Shown one piece after another: positions 39,895 to 49,663 of a DNA stretch of 64,000 nt. The notes below the pieces were generated by a model. It did not search any database. It was given only the letters and a program-made list of their open reading frames with translations, and had not been told where the DNA came from. A program made the position numbers and the translations under genes. Source of the DNA: Trinickia diaoshuihuensis (GTDB lineage: Bacteria; Pseudomonadota; Gammaproteobacteria; Burkholderiales; Burkholderiaceae); contig NZ_QUBS01000089.1 of NCBI RefSeq assembly GCF_003390925.1, forward strand, positions 124,001-188,000, in the 5' to 3' direction. Positions within the stretch are counted from its first letter, which is position 1. Each line of letters starts with the position of its first letter.

Positions 39895-41157
39895 TCACGC
39901 GCGCGCCTGACGCTTGTTCTCGATATTGGGCAGGAACATCGTGAGAATGCCGATCAGCGGCAAGAACGAACAGACCTTGTAGACGAAGCCGATGCTGGTG
40001 GCATCCGCCAAGTCGCCGAGCACAGCCGCGCCGACGCCGCCGAGCCCGAAGGCGAAGCCGAAGAACAGGCCCGCCACCATGCCGACATTGCCCGGAATGA
40101 GTTCCTGCGCGTACACGATGATCGCCGAGAACGCCGAGGCGAGCACCACGCCGATGACGACCGTGAGTACGCCCGTCCAAAAGAGATTGGCGTAGGGGAG
40201 CAGCAGCGTGAACGGCGCCACGCCGAGGATCGACGCCCAAATGACGTATTTGCGGCCGATGCGGTCGCCGATCGGGCCGCCGATGATCGTGCCCGCAGCC
40301 ACGGCGGCGAGGAATACGAACAGATGGATCTGGGCGGCTTGCACCGACAGGTGGAATTTGTCGATCAGATAGAACGTGAAGTAGCTGTTCAGACTCGCGA
40401 GATAGAAGTACTTCGAGAAGACGAGTAGCACGAGCACCGTCACGGCGAGCACCACGCGCGACTTCGGCAGCGACGGGTGCGCGGCCTTCGCGCCTGCCTT
40501 TTTCTTGGTGGCCGGGTGACGGCTATACCAGCGGCCGATATTGAACAGCACGACGATCGCCACGAGCGCGGCCACGGAGAACCAGGCGATGCTGCGTTGG
40601 CCGTGCGGGATGACGATCAGCGCCGCAAGCAAGGGCCCGAGCGAGGAGCCGGCGTTGCCGCCCACTTGAAAGAGCGACTGTGCGAGCCCATAGCGCCCGC
40701 CCGAGGCCATGCGCGCCACGCGCGACGATTCCGGATGGAAGACCGACGAGCCGCAGCCCACGAGCGCGGCGGCCACGAGCAGCACGCCGAAGTTCGGCGC
40801 GATCGACATCAGCACGAGGCCGCTCAGCGTGAAGCCCATCCCGACCGGCAGCGAAAACGGCTGCGGCCGCTTGTCCGTATAGAGCCCGATGAGCGGCTGC
40901 AACAGCGAGGCGGTGATCTGATAGGTCAGCGTAATGAGGCCGATCTGAGCGAACGACAGCGAGAAGTTTTGCTTCAGCATCGGGTAGATCGCGAGAATCA
41001 GCGACTGGATCATGTCGTTGAGCAGATGCGAGAAGCTGATCGCGCCGAGCACGCCGTAGGCGGTGCGCGAAACGGCACCGGACGCTGCGTGGGTGGACGC
41101 CGGTATGGCCGGTGCCGGGTCCCCGGCAAGGGTATTTTTCTGAATACTCGTTTGCAT
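39895..41157 (-). CDS. fsr: Fosmidomycin-resistance-type MFS exporter
   Basis: 420 residues from ATG at 41157, about 12 hydrophobic segments. Fsr-family sequence SFSHLLNDMIQSLILAIYPMLKQNFSLSFAQIGLITL near the N-terminus, then FHPESSRVARMASGGRYGLAQSLFQVGGNAGSSLGPL. Inner-membrane proton-driven exporter; the E. coli homologue gives fosmidomycin resistance but the natural substrate is unclear. The 372-bp region before it holds many inverted TTTGTCC half-sites. Confidence 0.9.
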   Translation of the reverse strand: MQTSIQKNTLAGDPAPAIPASTHAASGAVSRTAYGVLGAISFSHLLNDMIQSLILAIYPMLKQNFSLSFAQIGLITLTYQITASLLQPLIGLYTDKRPQPFSLPVGMGFTLSGLVLMSIAPNFGVLLVAAALVGCGSSVFHPESSRVARMASGGRYGLAQSLFQVGGNAGSSLGPLLAALIVIPHGQRSIAWFSVAALVAIVVLFNIGRWYSRHPATKKKAGAKAAHPSLPKSRVVLAVTVLVLLVFSKYFYLASLNSYFTFYLIDKFHLSVQAAQIHLFVFLAAVAAGTIIGGPIGDRIGRKYVIWASILGVAPFTLLLPYANLFWTGVLTVVIGVVLASAFSAIIVYAQELIPGNVGMVAGLFFGFAFGLGGVGAAVLGDLADATSIGFVYKVCSFLPLIGILTMFLPNIENKRQARA

Positions 41158-41258
41158 CGTGGGCACTTTGGAAAAAAGAAAAACGTGCGCCGCCAGAAAC
41201 GCGCGCGGGAAATGGAGACGTCGGCGCGATTCGTCGGCGGTATGTGTACCGAGTGTAA

Positions 41259-41374
41259 TTTGTCCTGAAAACAATAACCGGACAAAGTTTGTCGCGTACG
41301 AGACACGTCGGGCGCGAGCCGACGCGGCTCTTTTGACGGTCGCATTTCACCGCGCGGCCTTTTTGTCCGGTTAT
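41259..41374. promoter_or_regulatory. Array of inverted TTTGTCC half-sites between fsr and the MCP gene
   Basis: TTTGTCC occurs near 41259; GGACAAA at 41280-41286 pairs with it; GACAAA-G-TTTGTC at 41281-41293 is a perfect small palindrome; and ATAACCGGACAAA (41274-41286) is exactly inverted as TTTGTCCGGTTAT at 41362-41374, 75 bp away. The layout suggests cooperative or looped binding of a dimeric regulator controlling fsr. The rest of the 372-bp gap shows nothing else. Confidence 0.55.
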
Positions 41375-41529
41375 AACGTCTGCGGCCGCGCGTCAAAAAC
41401 GCCCGCTAGAGGGTTTACCTAACGATCGCGCACTAAAGAAGTGCAGCTCGGATGCCGTAGTCCCGAGAAGGTCATCAAGGATTGCGCCGCCCAACCCACG
41501 GCGGCAAGTGAAAAAAGAAGGGGATTCAT

Positions 41530-43206
41530 ATGAAGGCAGTGTCGCTGGGCAAACGTTCGAGCGCGGGGTTCGTGGCGGACGGCAGCGGGGCGGCAGGGCG
41601 GTCCCACAAGCGCACGGCGAAGTCGAAGCTCAATGCCCTCTCGGTCAAGGCTTCGCTGCGCCTGGCATTTGCCATCGTGCTCGTCGGCACGCTGCTGATC
41701 GGCGTGTTTTCGTTGATGCAGATCGAGCGCCTGAACGGCTCGACGCAATCGATCTACGAACAGGGACACGTCGCGAGCCGCGCCGTGGAGGAACTACGGG
41801 CGAACGTGCTGCGCGCGAGCCGCGCGCAAAAAATGCTGCTGACGGCGACGACCGCCAAGGAGCGCGATGAGCTCGGCGAAGACGTCGAGAAGGGGCTCGG
41901 CGCCATCAACGGCCAACTGGACACACTGCAAAAATACACGGACGCCTCCGACGCGGACGGCATCGCCGAGCAAAAGAAGTTCGCCCAAGCCGTCGGCGCG
42001 TGGGCCGGCCATCTGCGCACGTTCGTGACGCTCATCAAAGGCCAGTCGCTCGATCTGTCGCAAATGAATTGGCAGGTCGGGATGCAGGACGTCTCGCTAC
42101 TCGTGGAGACGGGCAAGCTGGAAAAGCTCGTCGACGAACTCGTGGAGCGCCGCGGCACCGCGGCGAAGGCGACGATCAGCGCGTCGGCCTTCATCTTCAA
42201 GTCCTCGTTCGTCATGATCGCGGCGATGACGGTCGCGCTGATCCTCGTGGCGTTCGTCGTCAGCGAATGGGTCGTGCGGCGCCTCACGCGCCAACTCGGC
42301 GGCGAACCGGCCTATGCCAAGGAAATCGCGAGCCATATCGCGGCCGGCGATCTGTCGAACCATATCCGGCTCGGCAAGAAGGACAATTCGAGCGTGTTGT
42401 TCGCGCTGACAGAGATGCAGACCGGACTCGCCGCCACGGTCGGCGAGATCGCCGCCAGCGCGGAGGCGATCTCCTCGGCCGCCGGCGAGATCTCGATGGG
42501 CAACCTCGATTTGTCGCAACGCACGGAACAGCAGGCCGTCTCGCTCGAGCGCACGGCGACGAGCATGGAGCAGCTCACTTCGACCGTGAAGCAAAATGCC
42601 GATAACGCCAAGCAGGCCAGTTCGCTGGCCAACAACGCATCGGAGATCGCCTCCACTTGCGGCGACGTGGTGTCGCGCGTGGTCACGACGATGGGCGAAA
42701 TCAACGACAGCGCCAAGAGCATCGGCGACATCATCGGCGTGATCGACGGCATTGCCTTCCAGACCAATATCTTGGCGCTGAACGCGGCCGTCGAGGCGGC
42801 GCGCGCGGGCGAACAGGGCCGCGGTTTCGCGGTCGTGGCCGGCGAAGTGCGCTCGCTCGCCCAGCGCAGCGCGGCGGCGGCCAAGGAAATCAAGACGCTC
42901 ATCAACACGTCGCTCGAACGCGTCGCCAATGGCTCGAGTCTCGCGAGCGATGCGGGGCAGACGATGGACGAGGTGGTCAAGGCGGTCAAGCGCGTGACCG
43001 ACATCATGGGCGAGATTTCCGCGGCATCGTCCGAACAAAGCGCGGGGATCGAGGAAGTGAACCGCGCCGTCACGCAGATGGATGCCGGTACTCAGCAAAA
43101 CGCCGCGCTCGTCGAAGAAGCGACGGCCGCCGCACGTTCGCTCGACGATCAAGCGCAGGCGCTCAAGCGTCTCGTAGGGCAGTTCAAGCTGCGCGCCGGA
43201 CACTGA
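41530..43206 (+). CDS. Methyl-accepting chemotaxis protein
   Basis: 558 residues. A polar N-terminal tail of about 40 residues, transmembrane helix 1 (about 43-63), a periplasmic four-helix-bundle-type sensor, transmembrane helix 2 (about 225-247), HAMP, and a full signalling domain with tip DGIAFQTNILALNAAVEAARAGEQGRGFAVVA. AAGGGG precedes the ATG. A standard Tar-like receptor that would work with the main CheA/CheW machinery; ligand unknown. Divergent from fsr. Confidence 0.93.
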   Translation: MKAVSLGKRSSAGFVADGSGAAGRSHKRTAKSKLNALSVKASLRLAFAIVLVGTLLIGVFSLMQIERLNGSTQSIYEQGHVASRAVEELRANVLRASRAQKMLLTATTAKERDELGEDVEKGLGAINGQLDTLQKYTDASDADGIAEQKKFAQAVGAWAGHLRTFVTLIKGQSLDLSQMNWQVGMQDVSLLVETGKLEKLVDELVERRGTAAKATISASAFIFKSSFVMIAAMTVALILVAFVVSEWVVRRLTRQLGGEPAYAKEIASHIAAGDLSNHIRLGKKDNSSVLFALTEMQTGLAATVGEIAASAEAISSAAGEISMGNLDLSQRTEQQAVSLERTATSMEQLTSTVKQNADNAKQASSLANNASEIASTCGDVVSRVVTTMGEINDSAKSIGDIIGVIDGIAFQTNILALNAAVEAARAGEQGRGFAVVAGEVRSLAQRSAAAAKEIKTLINTSLERVANGSSLASDAGQTMDEVVKAVKRVTDIMGEISAASSEQSAGIEEVNRAVTQMDAGTQQNAALVEEATAAARSLDDQAQALKRLVGQFKLRAGH

Positions 43207-43226
43207 CGCGCCCTGTGATCGAATGG

Positions 43227-43254
43227 AAAATGGGCCGCGCAAGCGGCCCATTTT
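43227..43254. terminator. Rho-independent terminator, usable in both directions
   Basis: AAAATGGGCCGC-GCAA-GCGGCCCATTTT: a 12-bp perfect stem with A- and T-runs at its ends, between the convergent MCP gene and the efflux operon. Confidence 0.88.
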
Positions 43255-43289
43255 CGTTGCGGCGAGCGCCTTGCGGCGTTGTTCCGCCG

Positions 43290-44198
43290 CTAACGTACGG
43301 CGTTTCCGGGATGGCGCGCAGCATTGGATGCGGGCCGGGCCGCGGGCGAGACCACTACCGTGCAGGTCGTACCGGCGGCGAGCACGATGTCGTTGGGGAC
43401 GCTGTCGATATGGATCCGCACGGGCACGCGCTGCGCAAGGCGCACCCAGTTGAAGGTCGGATTCACGTCGGCCACGAGCTCGCGGCTTTGCGGATTGTCG
43501 CGGTCGTAGATGCCGCGCGAGATGCTTTCCACATGGCCTTGCAGCACCCCGCCGCTCATCAGGCGGATCTGCGCGGGGTCGCCGACCTTCACGCGCGGCA
43601 GCTTCGTCTCCTCGAAATAGCCATACACCCAGAACGAATGGCTATCGACGATCGCGAGCTTGGGCGTGCCGGCCGTCGCATAGTCGCCGCGAAATACCGA
43701 CAAGTTCGTGACGTAGCCGTTCACGGGCGAAATAACCGTCGTGCGCGAGAGGTTCAGCTTCGCGGCGTCGAGTGCCGCCACGGCCTGCTGATACTGCGCT
43801 TGGGCGGCCGTCGCCGCGCTCGATGCGTTTTCCCGGTTTTCCTTCGATACGACCAAGCTGTCCATGTCGGCGCGCCGCGCGGCTTCGGCGCGGCGCATCT
43901 GCCACTCGGCCCGGCGTGCGGCCACTTGCGCCTCGGCTTGCTCGACGGCCACTTGATAATGCGACGGGTCGATCCGCATCAGCACCTGGCCTTTCTTGAC
44001 GAGCATGTTGTCGGCGACCGGCAATTCGACGATGGCGCCCGAAACGTCGGGTGCGATATTGACGATCTGAGCGCGCACGCGGCCGTCGCGCGTCCACGGT
44101 TCATCCATGTAATGGACCCAGAGCCGCTGGCCGATCGCCAGCGCGAGCACCAGCAGCAGGGCCGTGGCGATGAAACCGATGAGTTGTCGAAGCGTCAT
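43290..44198 (-). CDS. HlyD-family efflux adaptor (AaeA-like)
   Basis: 302 residues. One N-terminal membrane helix (about 8-26), then a membrane-fusion protein with the lipoyl halves VNIAPDVSGAIVELPVADNMLVKKGQVL and ISPVNGYVTNLSVFRGDYA around a coiled-coil hairpin. Bridges the inner-membrane FUSC protein and the outer-membrane factor. Last gene of the four-gene efflux operon; 33 bp after the DUF1656 gene. Likely exports aromatic acids, as AaeAB does. Confidence 0.92.
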   Translation of the reverse strand: MTLRQLIGFIATALLLVLALAIGQRLWVHYMDEPWTRDGRVRAQIVNIAPDVSGAIVELPVADNMLVKKGQVLMRIDPSHYQVAVEQAEAQVAARRAEWQMRRAEAARRADMDSLVVSKENRENASSAATAAQAQYQQAVAALDAAKLNLSRTTVISPVNGYVTNLSVFRGDYATAGTPKLAIVDSHSFWVYGYFEETKLPRVKVGDPAQIRLMSGGVLQGHVESISRGIYDRDNPQSRELVADVNPTFNWVRLAQRVPVRIHIDSVPNDIVLAAGTTCTVVVSPAARPASNAARHPGNAVR

Positions 44199-44231
44199 GA
44201 TGGCGGTGAGAAAAAGCGATCGGCGAAAAAA

Positions 44232-44432
44232 TCAACGGTAGACGGCGAGCCCGAGCGCGCCGCAGATGCAGGCGAGCAGGCTCGCGCGAAAGAGGGCGGG
44301 ATGCCAGACGAAACGGTACAAGCCGATCTGCGCCAGCAGGCGGTCGGCCAGCCAGGTCAGCGCCGCTCCGCCGATGCACAGGGGGATGAGCCCGGGAATA
44401 TAAGCGCCGAGCACGGCGATCTCGCGAGTCAT
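44232..44432 (-). CDS. DUF1656 small membrane protein (AaeX-like)
   Basis: 66 residues from ATG at 44432 (MTREIAVLGAYIPG). Two hydrophobic segments. DUF1656 proteins regularly accompany FUSC-plus-HlyD efflux pairs, as here: it lies between the two. Probably a small accessory subunit of the pump; exact role unknown. Confidence 0.88.
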   Translation of the reverse strand: MTREIAVLGAYIPGLIPLCIGGAALTWLADRLLAQIGLYRFVWHPALFRASLLACICGALGLAVYR

Positions 44433-44445
44433 GGGAAAAGCTCCT

Positions 44446-46641
44446 TCAAGCCGCCGCCGCGGTATCGCGGCGAGCCTCGCCCGCATAGCGCGCGAGCGGC
44501 GATTGAGGGTCGATGAGCGCCGTGCGGACGAAGTGCAGGTAGCTCAGGATACGTTGCAGACGGTGCCGGTCCTCGCGCGGCGGCGCGAATGCCGCAAGTG
44601 CTTGCTGCGTGGCGGCGATCGCATCGAAATTGGCGGCCAGCGCCGCGTCGAGGCGCGCATCGGTCGGTTGCGTGAAGAGTGCGGTCAGGGCCTTGGCCGA
44701 CAGTGTGATGGCGCGCCGCCAAGGCATCGTGCGCGCGTAGCGTGCGTCGCTCGGCAACGCGCTCAGTTCGCGGCGCAGGTCGATGACGGCGTGCCCGACT
44801 TCCAGCACGGCGATCAGCCACGCGAGCGAGCGGCGTTGCTCGGCCGGATCGTGTTCCATCAAAGCATGGGCTTGAAACGCCAAATCGCGGGCCCGGCTTT
44901 CGAAGCGCGAGCGCACGCGAGCGATCGGGGCCCGGCAGGCCCAGACGACCTGGCGCCGCAAATCCGCGACGAGGTGGCGGCGCAGCCAGGGCGTCGATGG
45001 CGGCAGGAGCACCGCGAAGGCGACCGCGCTCGCGATCATCGACAAAATCAGCGCGGCCGCGTCGTTCGCGTAGCCCGCCGGGTCGTAATGCACGAGGTTG
45101 TCGGGGCCCGCGAGCACGCAGAAGAAGATGCAGTAGCCGGCGCCGTAGCCCGCGAATTTGGGCCGCGTCGTCATCAAGATGCCGAGGGCGAGCGCCGGGG
45201 CCAGCGCGGCGCACAGCAGCGGGAAGCCGTCGATGTGCGGGTAGACGCCGAACACGACGATAAATCCGGTTACCGTGGCCAGGGTCGTGCCGAGCGCCAT
45301 CTGATAGGTCATGCGCGTGGGGCGCGGCGAGGACGAGGCCAGCGCGCATACGGCTGCCGCGTTCAGCACGAGCGTCGCGCCGTTGGGCCAAGCGGAGGCG
45401 ATCCAGAACGTGCTGAGCACGGCCATCACGATCGCACCGCGCACGCCGGCCACGAACGTTAGGACGGCGTTGGTCTTCGGCTCGTAGCGCTCGGGCGTGC
45501 GCTCGCGCGCGTGCGTCGACGCGGCGAGCGACGCATACGTCAACGCATAGGCATGCATGTCGTCCACGAACCGGTAGAGCAGTTCCGAGGCGGTGTCGAA
45601 GTCGAGCAGCGCAAAGCCGGGCCGCTGCGCCAGCACCGCGCGTTGCTCGCGCACGCGCCGCGGCAGGGCGGCTTTGAATGCCTCGAGTTTGCTTGCCGAA
45701 CCGGCGGCATCGGCGGCGCTCAGCACGGGCTCCCCGGGGGTGTGCAGCAGCGGGGCAAGCTCCTTGAAATACGGCTCGAGCGCGTCCACGGCATCCATTG
45801 CCCCGGCGGCCCGCAGGCGATTCATCAGTTGATGCAGCGCGTGAAAGCGCGTCGAGGCCGTCATGAACTCGCTATTGAGCCGCGCAAGCCGCCCGCTGCG
45901 GCCGCGCGACTCCGGCCCCTCGAAAACGGCGACGCTGCGCATAGCCTCGAAGCCGACGATCTCGGCGAGAAAGCGCGCGTTTTGCTTCTCGATTTGCGCG
46001 CGATCGACGTGTCCCGACAGCGCGGCCGCGACGTATTCGACGAAGGCCGAAAAGCGGGCGCGCACCGTGGTCCGCATTTGCGTGCTCGCTTGCTGCGGAA
46101 AAACGAGGGCGCCGACGAGGCCCGCGCAGACCACGCCCAGCGTGACTTCCGCGGCGCGCGTCAGCGCCGACAGAAAGGCGGTATCGGGGTGCTGCGCCGC
46201 GGGGATGCCGATCAGCGCGGCCGTGTAACCGGCAAGCAAGAAACCGTAGGAGCGGAAGTTGCGGTTGCGCGCGGCACCGGCGGTGCAGATGCCGGTCCAC
46301 AGCGCCAGCGCGCCGAGAAAGAGTTCGCGCTGCGGCGCAAACACGGCCACGAGCGCGAGCGTTGCGACGAGGCCGACGAGCGTGCCGCCGATACGGTAAA
46401 AGCTCTTGGCCAGAATGGCGCCGCTCTGCGGCTGCATGACGATGAAGACGGTCGTCATGGCGGTGCGCGGTTGCGGCAGATCGAGCCGCATCGCAATGCC
46501 GAGGGCGAGAAAGGCTGCGGCGAGCGCCTTGACGAGATAGATCCAAGTGAGCCCGTCGGTGCGCGCCCAATCGAAAAGAGCGGCCTGGAGCGCGGGCAGC
46601 GAACGCGGCGAATGCAAGGCGGGATCCGGCATGGCGGCCAT
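44446..46641 (-). CDS. FUSC-family inner-membrane efflux protein (AaeB-like)
   Basis: 731 residues in two repeated halves, each with a cluster of membrane helices (about 30-180 and 395-530) followed by a cytoplasmic helical region, the layout of AaeB and other FUSC proteins (AMTTVFIVMQPQSGAILAKSFYRIGGTLVG near residue 62). ATG at 46641 lies 1 bp after the stop of the outer-membrane factor gene. Transport core of the operon. Confidence 0.92.
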   Translation of the reverse strand: MAAMPDPALHSPRSLPALQAALFDWARTDGLTWIYLVKALAAAFLALGIAMRLDLPQPRTAMTTVFIVMQPQSGAILAKSFYRIGGTLVGLVATLALVAVFAPQRELFLGALALWTGICTAGAARNRNFRSYGFLLAGYTAALIGIPAAQHPDTAFLSALTRAAEVTLGVVCAGLVGALVFPQQASTQMRTTVRARFSAFVEYVAAALSGHVDRAQIEKQNARFLAEIVGFEAMRSVAVFEGPESRGRSGRLARLNSEFMTASTRFHALHQLMNRLRAAGAMDAVDALEPYFKELAPLLHTPGEPVLSAADAAGSASKLEAFKAALPRRVREQRAVLAQRPGFALLDFDTASELLYRFVDDMHAYALTYASLAASTHARERTPERYEPKTNAVLTFVAGVRGAIVMAVLSTFWIASAWPNGATLVLNAAAVCALASSSPRPTRMTYQMALGTTLATVTGFIVVFGVYPHIDGFPLLCAALAPALALGILMTTRPKFAGYGAGYCIFFCVLAGPDNLVHYDPAGYANDAAALILSMIASAVAFAVLLPPSTPWLRRHLVADLRRQVVWACRAPIARVRSRFESRARDLAFQAHALMEHDPAEQRRSLAWLIAVLEVGHAVIDLRRELSALPSDARYARTMPWRRAITLSAKALTALFTQPTDARLDAALAANFDAIAATQQALAAFAPPREDRHRLQRILSYLHFVRTALIDPQSPLARYAGEARRDTAAAA

Positions 46642-46642
46642 C

Positions 46643-48226
46643 CTAGCGGGAGGCGGCGGGCGCGTCGCCGGCCTCGTGCGCGCCGCGGCCGGCCGCGCTG
46701 TCCGCTGCGAGGCGATGCTTCACCCGCTCGCCGAGCGAAACATGCGGCGTGGGCTGCATGGCGTCGGTATCGGGACCGTCGGCCGGCACCGTGAGCCCGC
46801 CGCCCAATGCGCCCATCAGCGATGCGTAGGCGGCGAGCCGCGCCGCCCGTATCTGGGCCACGCCTTGCTGGGCCCCGAGCCATTGCGTTTCGCTGACGAC
46901 GACGTTGACGTAGTCGTTCAAGCCGCGCTTATAGCCGACTTGCGCGAGCCGCAGGCTGCGTTCGGCGACGCTTGCGGAGCGCTCGGCGTCGCCTTGCTGA
47001 GCGGCGAGCGAATGCAACTGCACGATCTGGTCGGCGATCTGCTTGAGGGCGGCCACGACCGTCGAATCGTAGTGGTCGACGGCCTCGTCGTAACCGGCCG
47101 CCGCGGCGCCGAGCCTTGCCCGGAGCGCGCCGCCTTCGAAGATCGGCAAGGAAAGCGCCGGTCCGGCGGTCCAGGCGCCGTTGGCCGCGTGCAGGAATTG
47201 GAACAATGGGCCGCCGGCCGCGAATCCGCCGAGCGACGCCATCAAATCGATGTTGGGATAAAACGCGGCATGCGCCACGTCGATCCCGCGCGCGGCGCCC
47301 GCGACGGCCCAGCGGGCCGCGACGACGTCGGGCCGGTGTCCGATCAATTCCGCGGGCAGGGCCGAGGGCAACGCGACGGGCGCATCGAGCGCGAGGGCGG
47401 GCCGGTTCAGGGCGGCGCCGAAGCCCGGGCCCTTGCCCGTCAGGGCGGCAAGCTCGTTGCGGTCGAGATCGATCGCCTCGTGCAGCGCTTCGATGCGGCG
47501 TTCGTATTCGGGCAGCGGCGCCTGCGCCTGCGCCAGTTCCAGTTGCGTGCCGATGCCGCCGGCGAGCCGGCGTTGAGCGAGCGCCACGAGTTGCTGCTGA
47601 CGCGCGAGCGTATCGCTCGCGATGTCGAGTAGCGCGTATTGTTTCGACAAATCGACGTAGGCGCGCACGAGATTCACTTCGAGCTCGAGCTGCGCGGCAC
47701 GCCGGTCGGCCACGCGTTGGTGCGCGGCGTCGAGCGAGCGTTCGTGCTCGTGCTCGTCCGCGCCCCACAGATCCAACCGGTACGAGAATCCGAGCGTGCC
47801 CGTGTTGTTCCAGGTATTTTGATTGGCGAGCTCGCCGGGCCCGTAATAAAGCGGATTGTCGGACCAGTGCTGCCGCGTAATCGACACATTGCCGTTCACG
47901 CGCGGCAGCAGCGCGGCGGCGCTCACGCCGGCCAGCGATTGCGCTTCGCGCACGCGTGCGTCGGCGGCGGCCAGCGACGGGTTGTCGGCGAAGGCGGCCG
48001 CCACGAGCGAATCGAGCTGCGGGTCGTGGAACGCACGCCACCAATCTGCATCCGGCCAGCGAGCGCTGCGCTCGGCGGCTTGCACGGCGGCGCCGGCGTC
48101 GAGTGCCGACGCATCGAGCGGCGTTTGTTGCGGCGCAATGCCGCGGCTGCTCGCACAACCGGCCATTATTATCGACACTGCAAGAAATGCGCTCGCGAGA
48201 CACACCTTGCCGAACGGCAAACGCAC
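46643..48226 (-). CDS. Outer-membrane efflux lipoprotein, NodT/OprM family
   Basis: 527 residues with a lipoprotein signal (lipobox MAGC, Cys about 23), then the outer-membrane-factor repeats: DADWWRAFHDPQLDSLVAAA, a first alpha-barrel helix pair, LGFSYRLDLWG, a second repeat, and RPDVVAARWAVAGA. Trimeric channel that completes the efflux pump with the downstream FUSC and HlyD proteins. First gene of the operon, divergent from the LysR gene at 48386. Confidence 0.93.
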   Translation of the reverse strand: MRLPFGKVCLASAFLAVSIIMAGCASSRGIAPQQTPLDASALDAGAAVQAAERSARWPDADWWRAFHDPQLDSLVAAAFADNPSLAAADARVREAQSLAGVSAAALLPRVNGNVSITRQHWSDNPLYYGPGELANQNTWNNTGTLGFSYRLDLWGADEHEHERSLDAAHQRVADRRAAQLELEVNLVRAYVDLSKQYALLDIASDTLARQQQLVALAQRRLAGGIGTQLELAQAQAPLPEYERRIEALHEAIDLDRNELAALTGKGPGFGAALNRPALALDAPVALPSALPAELIGHRPDVVAARWAVAGAARGIDVAHAAFYPNIDLMASLGGFAAGGPLFQFLHAANGAWTAGPALSLPIFEGGALRARLGAAAAGYDEAVDHYDSTVVAALKQIADQIVQLHSLAAQQGDAERSASVAERSLRLAQVGYKRGLNDYVNVVVSETQWLGAQQGVAQIRAARLAAYASLMGALGGGLTVPADGPDTDAMQPTPHVSLGERVKHRLAADSAAGRGAHEAGDAPAASR

Positions 48227-48385
48227 GATTTTCTCCCTTCGGCCACGTTATTGAACGCAACCGATTATATTTTTCAGCGGATTGTCGAATAAGCCGTAAG
48301 GATGTAACGCATTCTTGCCTCTTTTGAGATAATCCGCGTTGCGGAACATGCAACAATCGCAGCGCACAGGGACAAAGGGGTGGGT

Positions 48386-49324
48386 ATGGACACGCTTCAA
48401 AATATGCGCGTATTCGTGCGCGTCGTGGAGTCGGGCAGTTTCACCGCGGCGGCGCAGCACTTGAACACGACGACCGCATATGCTTCGCGCGCCGTATCGG
48501 ATCTCGAAGCGCATCTGCATACGCGGTTGCTGAACCGGACGACGCGCCGCATCGCGTTGACCGAGGCGGGCGAGCGCTATCTGCAGCGCTGCCAGCAGAT
48601 TCTCGCGTACGTCGAGCAGGCCGAAGCCGAGGCGAGCGACGCGCACGCGCGCCCGTCGGGCAAGCTTCGCTTGCACGCGATGGCGAGTTTCGGCACGCGC
48701 TACATCGTGCCCGCGGTCGCGCGCTACCAACGGCGCTATCCCGACGTTGCCGTCGATCTGACGCTTGCTCAGCGAATTCCGGACCTGCTCGACGAGGGTT
48801 ACGACGTTTCGGTCGTGGTCGGGCGCGATCTGCCCGATTCGGGGCTTATTTCGCAGCGGCTCGGCAACGTCTTCAGTATCGCGTGCGCGTCGCCGTCCTA
48901 TTTGGAGCGGCGCGGCGTGCCGCGCACGCCGGCGGACCTCGCCAACCATACGTGCCTGCGGATCGTGACGCCGGCATCGGTGTTCGACAAATGGAATTTC
49001 GACGGCCCGGGCGGCACGGAGACGATCACCGTGACTTCGCCGACGTTCCAAGTCAATGGCGCCGACTCGATGGCGGTTGCTGTCCGCGAGGGAATGGGCA
49101 TCGCCGTGTTGCCGACCTACGCGGCGATGCGCTGGCTCGAAACCGGGGAATTAGTCTGGATATTGCCTGAGTACACATCGATGCCGCTCAACATCTACGC
49201 GCTCTATCCGTCGCGGCAGTATCTCGATGCGAAGATCCGCACGTGGGTGGATTTTTTGCATGACGAATTGCCCGCGACGTTTGCCGTGGAGCAAGAGGCG
49301 TTGCGAAAATTCGCGCATACTTGA
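48386..49324 (+). CDS. LysR-family regulator, probably of the efflux operon
   Basis: 312 residues from ATG at 48386, with AAAGGGG 5 nt upstream (GTG at 48380 is also in frame). N-terminal winged helix (LQNMRVFVRVVESGSFTAAAQHL), effector domain about 90-295. Placed like AaeR, divergent from the AaeAB-like pump with about 160 bp between, so it probably induces it in response to an aromatic compound. Confidence 0.92.
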   Translation: MDTLQNMRVFVRVVESGSFTAAAQHLNTTTAYASRAVSDLEAHLHTRLLNRTTRRIALTEAGERYLQRCQQILAYVEQAEAEASDAHARPSGKLRLHAMASFGTRYIVPAVARYQRRYPDVAVDLTLAQRIPDLLDEGYDVSVVVGRDLPDSGLISQRLGNVFSIACASPSYLERRGVPRTPADLANHTCLRIVTPASVFDKWNFDGPGGTETITVTSPTFQVNGADSMAVAVREGMGIAVLPTYAAMRWLETGELVWILPEYTSMPLNIYALYPSRQYLDAKIRTWVDFLHDELPATFAVEQEALRKFAHT

Positions 49325-49399
49325 CCGCCGCGCGGTGTTCGCGCGGAGCGGGCCGGCGCGGCACGCCGGCTCGGCAACAAAAGTAAAAACCGGCAGGCC

Positions 49400-49573
49400 T
49401 CAGTGCCTGGTTCGATGCCAGTTCAGCATATGGTGCTCGGCCAGCCAGTGATGAATCATGCCTTCGCCGTTGTGCTCGCGTTTGTACGAGCGTGATTCGA
49501 AAATCGTCAGTGCAAGCAGCACGAGCAGTCCGACACCTAACCCGACCAGGCCGGCGATCGATTCAGCGTCCAT
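49400..49573 (-). CDS. Small single-helix membrane protein
   Basis: 57 residues from ATG at 49573 with AAAGGAGGC upstream, a strong ribosome-binding site. One hydrophobic segment (about 6-26, LVGLGVGLLVLLALTIF) and a basic, His-rich cytoplasmic or periplasmic tail (HHWLAEHHMLNWH). Stands alone. I do not recognise the family. Confidence 0.7.
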   Translation of the reverse strand: MDAESIAGLVGLGVGLLVLLALTIFESRSYKREHNGEGMIHHWLAEHHMLNWHRTRH

Positions 49574-49663
49574 GGCAGCCTCCTTTCGCGATTTCGTGAA
49601 CTCGCGCATCTACATACTAGGACAATGCGTGCGAAATGGAGGCGCCAGGCGCGAGGCGGCGCG

